From NCBI RefSeq assembly GCF_003987355.1, contig NZ_PIPR01000001.1, positions 1,674,001 to 1,738,000 on the forward strand: a stretch of 64,000 bases of DNA. The letters are read 5' to 3'. A model generated the notes under the pieces. It did no database searches. It had not been told where the DNA came from and saw only the letters and a list, made by a program, of their open reading frames with translations. A program made the position numbers and the translations under genes. Origin of the DNA: Pseudidiomarina aestuarii. GTDB taxonomy: Bacteria; Pseudomonadota; Gammaproteobacteria; Enterobacterales; Alteromonadaceae. Shown here piece after piece: positions 45,746-54,581 of this stretch; the first letter of the stretch is position 1, and each line of letters begins with the position of its first letter.

Positions 45746-46629
45746 TAAGTTACGGCCTCTAATTTAGGTCGCTTTGCCATAACCGCATCGCGAATGAACT
45801 TAAAGCTCATTTGCACGGACTCGGGCAAACGCTGGACCATGGAATCCGCATTATTCAAATGGTCTGATACGGCGAAATGCAAAGCTTGCGATGTGTCATC
45901 ACTGTTGTTCTCAGCCAGAACCCAGTAGCCGTTGAGCCGACGGTTCCGATCAAAGTGGCGATCATTTAAATCATCGAGTAGTTGATACGCGACACCGAAT
46001 TCAGCAAATGCTTTTCTCACCTGCTGAATCTGATTCGCTTTGTAATTACTCAAAATCATGGCGGCCAGAACAGGTAACCCGAACAACGCTCCAGACTTAT
46101 TCTTCACTGATAAGCAGTAATCTTGATAAGTGCGATTCGCCAATTCAGTCGTATCACAATCCTCTATCTGACCTTCAGCGGCCGCTTGAATGGAATCTTT
46201 AAATAATTGCGCAATGGCACGATGGTGCTCTGTGGAGTCAACTGGAATGCACTGCGCTTGGAACATGGCCTCAACAATGAGAGCATCACCCAAACACACA
46301 GCAGTCTCACTGCCATATTCTCGCCATACCGTTGGCTTCCCATTTCGAGAGGGATCAGAATCCATTAAATCATCGTGTACCAAGGAAGCTTGATGCACGA
46401 GTTCGCAAGCAGTTGCAATTTGTACGGCTTGCACTTCGGATAAACAGAGAGACAAACTAATATGTAGAGCAAGTTTCATTCGCAGGCGTTTGCCGCGTGC
46501 CGACAGCTGATGCCTCCACGCCGAAGACAACGATGCCCTGTCAGCGCTAATGCAGCCTTGTAGTATCTTCTCGCACGACTCAACCAAACGATTTACTGTT
46601 GTTTCTACAACCGGTGCTAGGCTCGTCAT
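45745..46629 (-). CDS. crtE: Geranylgeranyl diphosphate synthase
   Basis: A 294-residue trans-prenyl transferase. First Asp-rich motif DDLMD (in LVHDDLMDSD) and second DDLND (in YQLLDDLNDRH) are present, with GKRLRMKLAL at the start of the fold. It extends FPP with IPP to GGPP for phytoene synthesis. I choose ATG at 46629, which has a strong GGAGG four bases before it; an upstream start at 46683 would read through the hairpin at 46661-46686. It is the first biosynthesis gene after the rhodopsin gene. Confidence 0.92.
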   Translation of the reverse strand: MTSLAPVVETTVNRLVESCEKILQGCISADRASLSSAWRHQLSARGKRLRMKLALHISLSLCLSEVQAVQIATACELVHQASLVHDDLMDSDPSRNGKPTVWREYGSETAVCLGDALIVEAMFQAQCIPVDSTEHHRAIAQLFKDSIQAAAEGQIEDCDTTELANRTYQDYCLSVKNKSGALFGLPVLAAMILSNYKANQIQQVRKAFAEFGVAYQLLDDLNDRHFDRNRRLNGYWVLAENNSDDTSQALHFAVSDHLNNADSMVQRLPESVQMSFKFIRDAVMAKRPKLEAVT

Positions 46630-46660
46630 AAAGCCTCCGTTAGTCGACCTGATTGCGTTG

Positions 46661-46686
46661 AGGGTGAGCACCGAAATGCTCACCCT
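46661..46686 (-). other. Strong hairpin between rhodopsin and crtE
   Basis: AGGGTGAGCA and TGCTCACCCT make a perfect 10-bp stem with a 6-base loop, 15 bp after the rhodopsin stop and 31 bp before the crtE start. There is no T run, so it is not a classic terminator. It may stop part of the transcripts, protect the 3' end of the rhodopsin mRNA, or mark a processing point, letting the opsin be made in excess over the enzymes. Confidence 0.75.
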
Positions 46687-46700
46687 ACCAGCGCTTCTTT

Positions 46701-47474
46701 TTAGTTATCTTTTAGGCTGCTTTCATTGGTAGCGGCGTACCAAATCATCAGACCAAAGGCGATTTTGTTAACCACGTCAGCTAAGTTATAGACGATGTTC
46801 AACGTATCTTGGTCTGCAGTTCCGGTCATATAACCGAGGACATAACCGAGTGGGTAGATTGCCCAACCAATGGTTACGATCCAACGCATTGCTGAATAAG
46901 CATATTTTACAGCTGGGCTTGCCTTGGTTGCTGCAGCTTTACCTGCTTCACCAAAGAAGATTTCATACAGAATGTAGAACCAACCCAACATACCGATAAT
47001 AAAGCCCAAGGTTATGTTGATATAACCTGCTTCACCTAAGTAGCCAGGAATCAGCATCACTAACGTACCAATCAGTAAGCGCCAGAAGATGCCTGCACTT
47101 GCAGCACCGATAGCACGTAGAATTAGGTAAAACTCAATCATCAGTAACGGGACGGTCAATAGCCAATCGATATAACGATAGACCGTTGGCGTTTCGCCTG
47201 TAGCAACCCATACATCTCGCATGTAGAAGTAATGGAATGCTGCGATAAAAGTTACCAAAGCAGATACGGTTAATGATGTTTTCCACTTACCTGAAACACA
47301 TTGCGTTTCCCATAAGAAGAATACGGTCGCAGCTGCTAACGCCATTGAAATCAACCAAAAGCTGATACCAACAAAGTCATCAGGCTGCAGGTTTGCAGCG
47401 TGTGCGGTTCCCGGCAGTAACATCAGTAGCGCCGGAGCGACAGCAACTTGCCATTTCTTAAGTATTGCGCTCAT
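46701..47474 (-). CDS. Green-absorbing proteorhodopsin (light-driven proton pump)
   Basis: A 257-residue seven-helix retinal protein with a cleavable signal peptide (to about AHA, residue 26). Numbering runs 6 higher than in the reference green proteorhodopsin. The Schiff-base Lys is K237 (DVVNKIAFG), the proton acceptor is D103 with His81 (AAFHYFYMRD), and T107 and E114 complete the DTE proton-pump triad in RYIDWLLTVPLLMIE. The tuning site holds L111, the residue of green-light forms; blue forms have Gln there. It therefore should pump protons outward on illumination. The start is ATG at 47474 after GAGGTG; a TTG at 47486 is unlikely. It heads the carotenoid cluster that makes its retinal. 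Confidence 0.96.
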   Translation of the reverse strand: MSAILKKWQVAVAPALLMLLPGTAHAANLQPDDFVGISFWLISMALAAATVFFLWETQCVSGKWKTSLTVSALVTFIAAFHYFYMRDVWVATGETPTVYRYIDWLLTVPLLMIEFYLILRAIGAASAGIFWRLLIGTLVMLIPGYLGEAGYINITLGFIIGMLGWFYILYEIFFGEAGKAAATKASPAVKYAYSAMRWIVTIGWAIYPLGYVLGYMTGTADQDTLNIVYNLADVVNKIAFGLMIWYAATNESSLKDN

Positions 47475-47550
47475 AAAGCACCTCAACTAAATAAAAGAAA
47501 AAGCACCCCGGCATTTACTACTCATCAGCCAATAGGGTGGGTAGGAATGG

Positions 47551-47586
47551 TTGTAACTGCAAATTGAACAAAATTTGCACTTACAA
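47551..47586 (-). promoter_or_regulatory. 15-bp inverted repeat in the rhodopsin upstream region
   Basis: TTGTAACTGCAAATT (47551-47565) and AATTTGCACTTACAA (47572-47586) pair in 14 of 15 positions with a 6-base spacer. It lies 77-112 bp before the rhodopsin ATG. If transcription begins near 47604, just after the TATACT candidate -10 (47615-47610), the repeat would be in the leader RNA; otherwise it is an operator for a regulator such as a light- or redox-responsive protein. Confidence 0.6.
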
Positions 47587-47590
47587 CACA

Positions 47591-47615
47591 TTTACTTAGT
47601 AAAGTTCGCAGTATA
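47591..47615 (-). promoter_or_regulatory. Candidate rhodopsin promoter with overlapping palindrome
   Basis: On the minus strand TATACT at 47615-47610 is a good -10, but no strong -35 stands 16-18 bp before it. A near-palindrome TTTACTTAGTAAA (47591-47603) covers the predicted start of transcription. Both a weak -35 and a start-site palindrome would fit a regulated promoter. Evidence is sequence pattern only. Confidence 0.35.
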
Positions 47616-47682
47616 AGGATCATGAATATTCGACATATTGCATGAAATATAAATTAGACAGGTGAATAAGGGCGCGGCAAAT

Positions 47683-50600
47683 TTATTCCCGAATGCGGTA
47701 CCACAAGGCATACAGCGCGGGCACAAACAATAAAGTGATCACAGTACCCACGCCAACCCCACCAATAAGAACATAGGCAAGTGGTCCCCAAAAGCTATCT
47801 TGAGTGAGCGGCACAAATGCGAGCATGGCAGCAAGCGCAGTGAGAATAACTGGGCGCGCACGTTGCACCGCGGCTTCAACGACAGCACCCGATGTTTCCA
47901 TCCCGTCTTTGAGGTTATCAGACACTTGCTGCGTCAAAATCAGGGTATTGCGCATGAGTATTCCCGCGAGGCCAGTCAAACCAAGCAATGCCACAAAGCC
48001 AAAGGGTTGGTTGAATACAAGTAGCGCAAGCACTGCCCCAATCAATCCCAACGGTGCTGTAGCAAAGACCATGAAGGTGCCACTGAACGAGCGCATTTGC
48101 AGCATGATGAAGATGAGCATCAGCGCTACCATCACCGGCTGTAACTTCTGCAACGAACCTTCCCCACGACTCGACTGTTCAACCGAGCCACCAATTTCTA
48201 TCCGATATTCCACCGGCAGATTTTCTCGAATTTCTGCCATTTCATCCCACAATTCGGCGGTGACGGTGTTGGGTTGTGCGCCACGAATATCGGCGATAAC
48301 GTTCAGATAGTTGTCGCGATTGTACCGTCGTATGACAGGCTCCTCGTAAGCGATTTGGAGCGTGGCTAGCTGCGCCAGCGACACTTTCTCGCCACGATTA
48401 TTCAGCACCTCCAAGCTTTTAAAACGTTGGGGAGTAAGTGCTTGCCCAGCCTCACGGCCACGAACCGTAATACTGACCGAACGAATATCCTCGTACATAG
48501 CACTAATTGGAGCGCCCTCGAGAAGCAGTTGCAGCTGATCAGCCAGCAGAGTCGGCGTCAGTCCCTGCAATTGCAGCGCACTATGGTCAATATCGAGCTG
48601 ATAAATGGGTGTTTTTTCATCCCATTCTAAGTGCGAATTATGCGTGTTGGGATGTACAGCCATCAGGTCACGCACTTGATGCCCAATGTCACGCAACTGG
48701 TCCATATCGGGTCCCAAAATACGGAAGGTGATCGGCCAATTTACCGGTGGTCCATAGAGTAATCGGTAAACACGCACTCGCGCTTCAGGATATTGGCCCG
48801 CAGCCACTTCTTGCTCTAACGCAGCCATTAACGCGTCACGGCTGACCTGATCCTCCATAACGGCAACCACTTTGGCGAAGGCAGGGTCTTGGGGCTCGGG
48901 CGCTAAACTAATAAAGAATCGTGGCGGTCCGCCGCCGACATAACTCGCAAGCGACTTCACTTGCTCTTGTTGATTAATAAAGGATTCTAAGCGCCTGACG
49001 ACAGCATCTGTTTCTGCAATGGCAGTTCCCTGCGGCATGTACACACTCACCAACACTTCCGTGCGATCAGAGCTCGGGAAGAACTGCTTCTGTACCAGAG
49101 TGGCCATGCCCACACCGCTTAGCACGAGCAAACCAACCGTCCCGAGAACAACTTTCTTCCGGTGCACCACACACCATTGCACAGTCCTGCGCAAACGCTG
49201 ATACAGGCGCGAGTTGTAAGCACCCTCACCGTCATCGTGCCCACCCCTGCTCGGCTTCGAATTCCCGATCAGGCGCACACCCAAATAAGGCACAAATATG
49301 ACCGCTACCAACCAAGATACGATGAGTGCGATTCCCGTTACCCAGAATATATTACCCGCATATTCGCCGACGCCAGATTGAGCAAAGCCAATCGGGAAAA
49401 AGCCTGCTATGGTTACCAAAGTACCGAACAACATGGGCGCAGCGGTGACAGTCCACGCGTGTGCTGCCGCTTTAGTACTTTCCCAACCTTCGTGAATTTT
49501 AACTAGCATCATCTCCACCGAGATAATGGCATCATCCACCAACAAACCGAGCGATAGGATCAGCGCACCTAGCGTTATACGGTCAAGATTAATGCCCATT
49601 AACAGCATAACGAGGAAAGTAATACCAAGGGTCAGGGGTACGGCTAGACCTACAATCAAACCAGCACGAAAACCGATGGCAATAATACTCACCAGCATGA
49701 CGACCGCGACCGCCATCAGGAACTTAATCTGGAACAGTCCAACAGCTTTATTAATGGCATCGCTTTGATTGGTGAGCACCTCAAGCTGCACACCGGCTGG
49801 TATCTGTTGTGTTTCCGCAGCAATAAATTCAGCTAAATTGGCGCCTAATTCTTGCCCATTAAAGCCCGCTTGCATGACCACTCCGAGCAATAAGGCATCA
49901 TCACCGCGTGAGCGCACAAAATAGCTAGGTGGGTCTTCGTAACCACGCCGAATGGTAGCGACATCGCCCAATGGAACAACACCATTAGCGGTCGGGATCG
50001 GAACCTGCGCAAGTTCCTCAGGATTCTCGAGCACGCTATCAACGCGGATATACAAACGGGGGCCGCGGGTCTCAATTCTACCTGCTGGGGTCACCTCGTT
50101 TTGTTGTTGAATGGCAGCAAATATGTCTTGCGGATTGACGCCCAGATTCACCAGTCCAGCAGGATCGAACTCGACATAAACACGCTCTGCTCGCTCAGCC
50201 AACACCAATGCTTTATGTACCCCTGGTACTCGCTGCAGACGATCACGGATTCGCTCTGTTTCGCGCGTGAGTTCTCGCATGGGTAGCGCTGATTCAGTTG
50301 GCCCTCCGGTCACCGCAATCAGGCTAAAATAGACATCATTAAAATCATCTAACACAATCGGACCAATTACTCCGGCAGGTAAGGTCCGTTGTTCATCAAT
50401 CATCCGTTTACGAACTTCATAAAACAGTTCATCCACCATCTCTGCTGGCGAATATTCCTGAAATTCGATGATGATCGACGCAAACCCCGGCCGAATCGTG
50501 GTATCTAACCGGTACACGTACTCGACTTCCTGAATACTTTTTTCGAGCTTATCGACCACTTGGTCCTGCAATTGCTGCGTGGTAGCACCCGGCCAAATCG

Positions 50601-50754
50601 CCTGCACACTCATGGCGCGCACGGTAAAGGCGGGATCCTCAGCGCGTCCCATAGATGTGAAAGCAATAACACCAGCCAACACCGACAGAATCAGGAAAAA
50701 TAGCGTAATGGAGCGCTCGCGAACGGCAATGGCGGATAAATTTGGGAAACTCAT
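47683..50754 (-). CDS. RND efflux permease (HAE1/AcrB-like)
   Basis: A 1023-residue inner-membrane antiporter: a first membrane helix (about 13-32), two large periplasmic loops, and two six-helix bundles. The proton-relay pair DD lies in LGLLVDDAIISVEMM, and the GLTGLAGILMRNTLIL segment of helix 10-11 fits RND pumps. It forms a tripartite pump with the adaptor gene upstream (4-bp overlap) and an outer-membrane channel not encoded here. Cargo unknown. It ends 208 bp before the proteorhodopsin gene on the same strand, so read-through into the photosystem is possible. Confidence 0.93.
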   Translation of the reverse strand: MSFPNLSAIAVRERSITLFFLILSVLAGVIAFTSMGRAEDPAFTVRAMSVQAIWPGATTQQLQDQVVDKLEKSIQEVEYVYRLDTTIRPGFASIIIEFQEYSPAEMVDELFYEVRKRMIDEQRTLPAGVIGPIVLDDFNDVYFSLIAVTGGPTESALPMRELTRETERIRDRLQRVPGVHKALVLAERAERVYVEFDPAGLVNLGVNPQDIFAAIQQQNEVTPAGRIETRGPRLYIRVDSVLENPEELAQVPIPTANGVVPLGDVATIRRGYEDPPSYFVRSRGDDALLLGVVMQAGFNGQELGANLAEFIAAETQQIPAGVQLEVLTNQSDAINKAVGLFQIKFLMAVAVVMLVSIIAIGFRAGLIVGLAVPLTLGITFLVMLLMGINLDRITLGALILSLGLLVDDAIISVEMMLVKIHEGWESTKAAAHAWTVTAAPMLFGTLVTIAGFFPIGFAQSGVGEYAGNIFWVTGIALIVSWLVAVIFVPYLGVRLIGNSKPSRGGHDDGEGAYNSRLYQRLRRTVQWCVVHRKKVVLGTVGLLVLSGVGMATLVQKQFFPSSDRTEVLVSVYMPQGTAIAETDAVVRRLESFINQQEQVKSLASYVGGGPPRFFISLAPEPQDPAFAKVVAVMEDQVSRDALMAALEQEVAAGQYPEARVRVYRLLYGPPVNWPITFRILGPDMDQLRDIGHQVRDLMAVHPNTHNSHLEWDEKTPIYQLDIDHSALQLQGLTPTLLADQLQLLLEGAPISAMYEDIRSVSITVRGREAGQALTPQRFKSLEVLNNRGEKVSLAQLATLQIAYEEPVIRRYNRDNYLNVIADIRGAQPNTVTAELWDEMAEIRENLPVEYRIEIGGSVEQSSRGEGSLQKLQPVMVALMLIFIMLQMRSFSGTFMVFATAPLGLIGAVLALLVFNQPFGFVALLGLTGLAGILMRNTLILTQQVSDNLKDGMETSGAVVEAAVQRARPVILTALAAMLAFVPLTQDSFWGPLAYVLIGGVGVGTVITLLFVPALYALWYRIRE

Positions 50755-51824
50755 TGAGGCAGAACTCGCACAGCCGCTTCTGCTGTCAGTACATGCGTGC
50801 CCGCAGCGACAACCCTAGTCTGCTCAGTCAGGTCTCCTCGGATAAACGCATATTCACCATCAACGGCAACAACCGTTACTGGCAGTGGATAGACTTTACC
50901 ATCACGGACTTCCCACACTTGTGCGGTTGTGCAACTTTGTGATTCGTCACTACAGCGTCCATCAACAGCGGAAATAGGTACCTTGCCATTCGCTGCTGTA
51001 GACTCAGCGAAGCGAACTTTGACAACGCTGTTGAGTGGTAAATTGGCCGCTGACTTAAGTGCATAACGGGCACGCAAGGTGCGTCCGGAAGCATCTAATG
51101 CTCCAGCTGCCTCACGCAATTGAAGCGGAACCACGGATCCGTCTGCCAACAGCAACTCTGCCGTTTGTAAATTGTCGATAGGCTGAGATTGCTGCGGTGG
51201 GAGCAACACTTCAATTTCGGTTTGGTCAGCAACCGCAAAACTTGCCACAGCTTGACCGCGGCTTACTACTTGCCCGCGTTCGGCAGTAAATTCAATCAGA
51301 ATACCGTCAGCCGGTGCTAACAACTGGGCATCAGCAAGTGCCTTTCGCGCCAACTGCAAGCGAGCCTGCTGCGCAGCTCTCTGTTGCTGAGCTTGCGTCA
51401 ACGCCAATTGCGCTTGATCACGTTGTTGCTCACTGACAAGGTTGGCATCGATGAGTTCTTGAACTCGCTGTAGCTCGGCTTCTGCATTTGATTCTGCGGC
51501 AGTAGCAGCCGTTAAAGTTGCTTGCTCGGCTCGTACTTGTTGTTCGAGATCGGACTCCACCAGCCGCATAAGTGGTTGTCCCTTCGTAACTATTGCACCC
51601 GCGTTGACGAGTCGCTCGCCCACTCGACCATTCACCTCAAACGCCAAAGGTAGTTCGGTGCGTGATTTCACAATACCGGAGAGCAGCATAGGTCGCGGCG
51701 CATTCGCCAGCGGATTGACCACACGCACAGGTCTCGCGTCATCTTGATTTTGTTGCTCGAGCGCAGGACTACAGGCACTGAGTCCAAGTCCCAAAAGTAC
51801 TATCACTGCCAGTTGTGCGCGCAT
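50751..51824 (-). CDS. RND efflux periplasmic adaptor lipoprotein
   Basis: A 357-residue precursor with a lipobox (LSACS, lipidated Cys18). Order: beta-barrel/lipoyl strands (about 55-95 and 185-215, with GQPLMRLVESDLE), a Gln/Ala-rich coiled-coil hairpin (about 98-170), and a membrane-proximal domain to the end. It is the HlyD-like adaptor of the pump and overlaps the permease gene by 4 bp. The first gene of the operon; it is divergent from the CPXCG gene. Confidence 0.92.
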   Translation of the reverse strand: MRAQLAVIVLLGLGLSACSPALEQQNQDDARPVRVVNPLANAPRPMLLSGIVKSRTELPLAFEVNGRVGERLVNAGAIVTKGQPLMRLVESDLEQQVRAEQATLTAATAAESNAEAELQRVQELIDANLVSEQQRDQAQLALTQAQQQRAAQQARLQLARKALADAQLLAPADGILIEFTAERGQVVSRGQAVASFAVADQTEIEVLLPPQQSQPIDNLQTAELLLADGSVVPLQLREAAGALDASGRTLRARYALKSAANLPLNSVVKVRFAESTAANGKVPISAVDGRCSDESQSCTTAQVWEVRDGKVYPLPVTVVAVDGEYAFIRGDLTEQTRVVAAGTHVLTAEAAVRVLPQ

Positions 51825-51979
51825 GACTGTTCCTAATCTCCGAGCTGGTGTTCTTGAGTCTATCTACTATAAATGGCAATAGCGTGAATCACACCCGTTA
51901 GATCAAAGAAATCATGCTTAAATACGATCATTTCGGACTCTGAGCACGTAATTATGGTCTGACTTTCGCGAGGTAACCT

Positions 51980-52174
51980 ATGTCACTGACTTATGAAGCG
52001 GAGTTTGGTTGTCCATACTGCATGGCTCCAAACTCTATTGAAATTGATGCTGCGAATGACGTCGGCCAGCAGCAAATTGTTGATTGCCAGATTTGCTGTC
52101 AGCCCATTGAAGTATGGGTTGAGGAAGATAGTATGGGCGACTTTACTATCATCGCCCGCACAGATGACGAATAA
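51980..52174 (+). CDS. CPXCG-motif cysteine-rich protein
   Basis: A 64-residue protein with two cysteine pairs (FGCPYCMAP and DCQICCQP) that can hold a zinc ion, followed by an acidic tail. It matches the small family of cysteine-rich CPXCG proteins, common in gammaproteobacteria and of unknown function. RBS AGGTAACCT precedes the ATG. The gene sits alone between divergent and convergent neighbours. Confidence 0.88.
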   Translation: MSLTYEAEFGCPYCMAPNSIEIDAANDVGQQQIVDCQICCQPIEVWVEEDSMGDFTIIARTDDE

Positions 52175-52177
52175 GAC

Positions 52178-53197
52178 CTAGGCAGCGTGATGGCGCTGAT
52201 AATGCGCTTGTGCTACATCGCGGTGAGAACGTAAGCGCCCCTTCAAAACATTCTCGCCAACTTGATAGAACAGCGGATTCGCGGGATCGCTAGCCGGTCC
52301 CTGCGCGAGTTCTGCGAGCTCCGGTGGTAATTCTAATAACGGAACCTCAGCATCCAATTGTGCAGCCATGAAAAAGGCACATGAAAGCCGCTCTTCGGCA
52401 ACCGGTGGGCTCACTACTCGATGGTAGGTTGCTTTCAGGTATCCATCTGAAGCTAACTCGAGTAACTCACCAATGTTAACAACAAAAGCGCCAGCAAGAG
52501 GTTGCGCTGAAACCCAACCGTCTGCGGTTTCTACTTCTAAGCCCGACTGGTCGTCCTGCAAGACCAAGGTTAAATACCCCGGATCTTTGTGTGCGCCGAC
52601 TCCTTGAGTTTGCTGAGTGTTCGTTCGGCGTGGATAACGAATCAGCTTCATATGCGTATAAGGACCATCTTTGATAGTTGCCTGAAGTGCGTCCGCTGGC
52701 TGCTTTAATGCTAACGCAAAAGCTTCCAATAGGATTACGGTCAAATCGGTGAGTTGTTGCTGCCAATCAAGCAACGTTGAACGCATTTCGGGCAATGCAT
52801 CTGGCCACTGATTCGGACCGATAATCTGCTGCCAGTCCGCTTCAAGTTGCGGTGCCTCGATAGCCAGTTGCTCACGCATGATATCGAACTGCTCGCGAAA
52901 GTCAGGCTGCCCACCCGTCAATTCACCCTGCAGCTTGGTGTAGCCGCGGAAATGTGGTGAATTGAGCATTTGCACCGACTCTTTAGCTGCAGCAGGTAGT
53001 TGGAAGAACCGCTTGGCAAGCATCATCACTTGTTGTTGCTGCTCATGCGAAATACCGTGATCAGTTAGGTAGAAAAAGCCTATCTCGCGAGCTGCTTTAC
53101 CGAGCTCCTCAATAAATGCATCACGCGCACTTCCCCCCGCAAACCATTGCGAGAGCTTCAATACCGGTAATGACAAGTTCGTTTGTGCTGGACCCAT
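52178..53197 (-). CDS. 2-oxoglutarate/Fe(II)-dependent oxygenase (isopenicillin-N-synthase-like)
   Basis: A 339-residue enzyme. The Fe(II) ligands are the H and D of GAHKDPGYL and the H of ATYHRVVSP; the 2-oxoglutarate Arg is in ERLSCAFF (RxS). An N-terminal DIOX_N domain (LPVLKLSQWF, then REIGFFYLTDHGIS) is present. This is the plant-type or IPNS-like oxygenase fold, common in bacteria as proteins of unknown substrate. I use the ATG at 53197; a TTG 12 bp upstream has no ribosome site. It ends 3 bp from the CPXCG stop. Confidence 0.88.
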   Translation of the reverse strand: MGPAQTNLSLPVLKLSQWFAGGSARDAFIEELGKAAREIGFFYLTDHGISHEQQQQVMMLAKRFFQLPAAAKESVQMLNSPHFRGYTKLQGELTGGQPDFREQFDIMREQLAIEAPQLEADWQQIIGPNQWPDALPEMRSTLLDWQQQLTDLTVILLEAFALALKQPADALQATIKDGPYTHMKLIRYPRRTNTQQTQGVGAHKDPGYLTLVLQDDQSGLEVETADGWVSAQPLAGAFVVNIGELLELASDGYLKATYHRVVSPPVAEERLSCAFFMAAQLDAEVPLLELPPELAELAQGPASDPANPLFYQVGENVLKGRLRSHRDVAQAHYQRHHAA

Positions 53198-53392
53198 AGC
53201 TGATATCAATTCAAAGAAAAGAATGTGACTACATCATAAGCTGCGATCACGCATCCGCTTAGGATTTGATTTCACTTAGATAGTCCAATTAGCTATATCA
53301 GAACGTCTGGACGTCTAAATTTATGCATTGTCGTTTGTTCAAAAATAGGTAAATATTTTAATCATCTGCATGAGGCCACCTTGGAACTCGTT

Positions 53393-54562
53393 ATGGCTAT
53401 ATCGTTCTCGCACATCAGCGCTGGAGCTACAGCGGTATTCGTTGGTTACAGCAGTGCTGTCGTACTCATTCTCGAGGCAGTCAAAACATTGAATGGCTCA
53501 CCAGAGTTGCAGAGTTCTTGGTTGTTAGCGCTTGGCCTAGGAATGGGGCTTAGTTCGCTCTTCTTATCCTTTAAGTATAAAGCGCCCATTCTGACAGCGT
53601 GGTCCACGCCGGGTATTGCGCTACTTATTGTTGCGCTCAATGGGGTCTCCATTCCCCAAGCAGTGGGCATTTTTGTGTTCTCTTCCGCACTTATTGTGTT
53701 GAGTGGTTTGAGCGGAGTATCCGACCGAATTATTCGCTACATACCAATTCCGATTGCCGCAGCAATACTCGCTGGAATTCTCATTAAATTTGTTCTCGCT
53801 GTAGTGCCCGCGCTGAATCAGGAGCCTTTGATTGCAGGCATCTTAGTGGTCATCTACTTTGTCTTCCGTCATTTGACTCCGCGCTTGGTGTTCTTTTGGG
53901 TTTTGTTGGCGGCGATCGCCCTACCAGCATTGCTGAAAGATTTGGAATTAAGTCAATTGAGTGTTAGCGCACCACATTGGGTTTGGATATGGCCGGAATT
54001 TAATCTAACCCTCCTGATTGGCGTAGGAATACCGTTGTACGTTGTCACTATGGTCTCACAAAATTTGCCGGGTATTATGATGCTGAGAAGCAATGGGTAT
54101 GCACCGCGCTTTTCTCCTCTCTTGACCACAACCGGTTTAACCGGACTCATACTCGCACCACTAGGTGCTTTTGCATTGAATCTTGCCGCCATCACGGCTT
54201 CAATTTGTCAGTCTACTGATGTCGACCCTGATCCGAGTCAACGCTATAAAGCTGCAATGGCAGGCGGAGTTTTTTATCTTATTGCTGGTCTCGCAAGCTC
54301 GCTCATTGTCGGATTATTTTTAATGCTGCCAGCCGCAGCCACCGCAACTCTCGCTGGTTTGGCATTGCTACCGGTGCTTACCGCCAATTTGTTTAAAGCC
54401 TTTAGCTCCGATCAACAAGGTGCCGTTGCACCTGTTTTGGCGTTTATCGTAACCAGTTCCGGTGTTGATCTTTTGGGAATTAACAGTTCCTTTTGGGGGC
54501 TACTCGTCGGCTTGATAGCCTTTTATTTGGCTCGACGCTTCGATAGGGTGAAAAGCTCATAG
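53393..54562 (+). CDS. BenE-family transporter
   Basis: A 389-residue inner-membrane protein with about 12 hydrophobic segments. It shows BenE family marks: AGATAVFVGYSSAV in helix 1, TAWSTPGIALL in helix 3, and GVGIPLYVVTMVSQNLPG in the second repeat. BenE members are benzoate/proton symporters of the nucleobase-ascorbate fold, but close aromatic-acid genes are absent here, so the substrate is open. I use ATG at 53393 (GGA upstream); a TTG at 53381 with GAGG five bases before it is an equal alternative. It precedes the haloacid dehalogenase gene by 19 bp. Confidence 0.88.
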   Translation: MAISFSHISAGATAVFVGYSSAVVLILEAVKTLNGSPELQSSWLLALGLGMGLSSLFLSFKYKAPILTAWSTPGIALLIVALNGVSIPQAVGIFVFSSALIVLSGLSGVSDRIIRYIPIPIAAAILAGILIKFVLAVVPALNQEPLIAGILVVIYFVFRHLTPRLVFFWVLLAAIALPALLKDLELSQLSVSAPHWVWIWPEFNLTLLIGVGIPLYVVTMVSQNLPGIMMLRSNGYAPRFSPLLTTTGLTGLILAPLGAFALNLAAITASICQSTDVDPDPSQRYKAAMAGGVFYLIAGLASSLIVGLFLMLPAAATATLAGLALLPVLTANLFKAFSSDQQGAVAPVLAFIVTSSGVDLLGINSSFWGLLVGLIAFYLARRFDRVKSS

Positions 54563-54581
54563 CGACAATTTCGAGGACACC

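Noticed and set aside
47804-48310. 168-codon plus-strand frame opposite the RND permease
   Set aside because: Antisense to a highly conserved RND C-terminal region; no ribosome site and no plausible protein.
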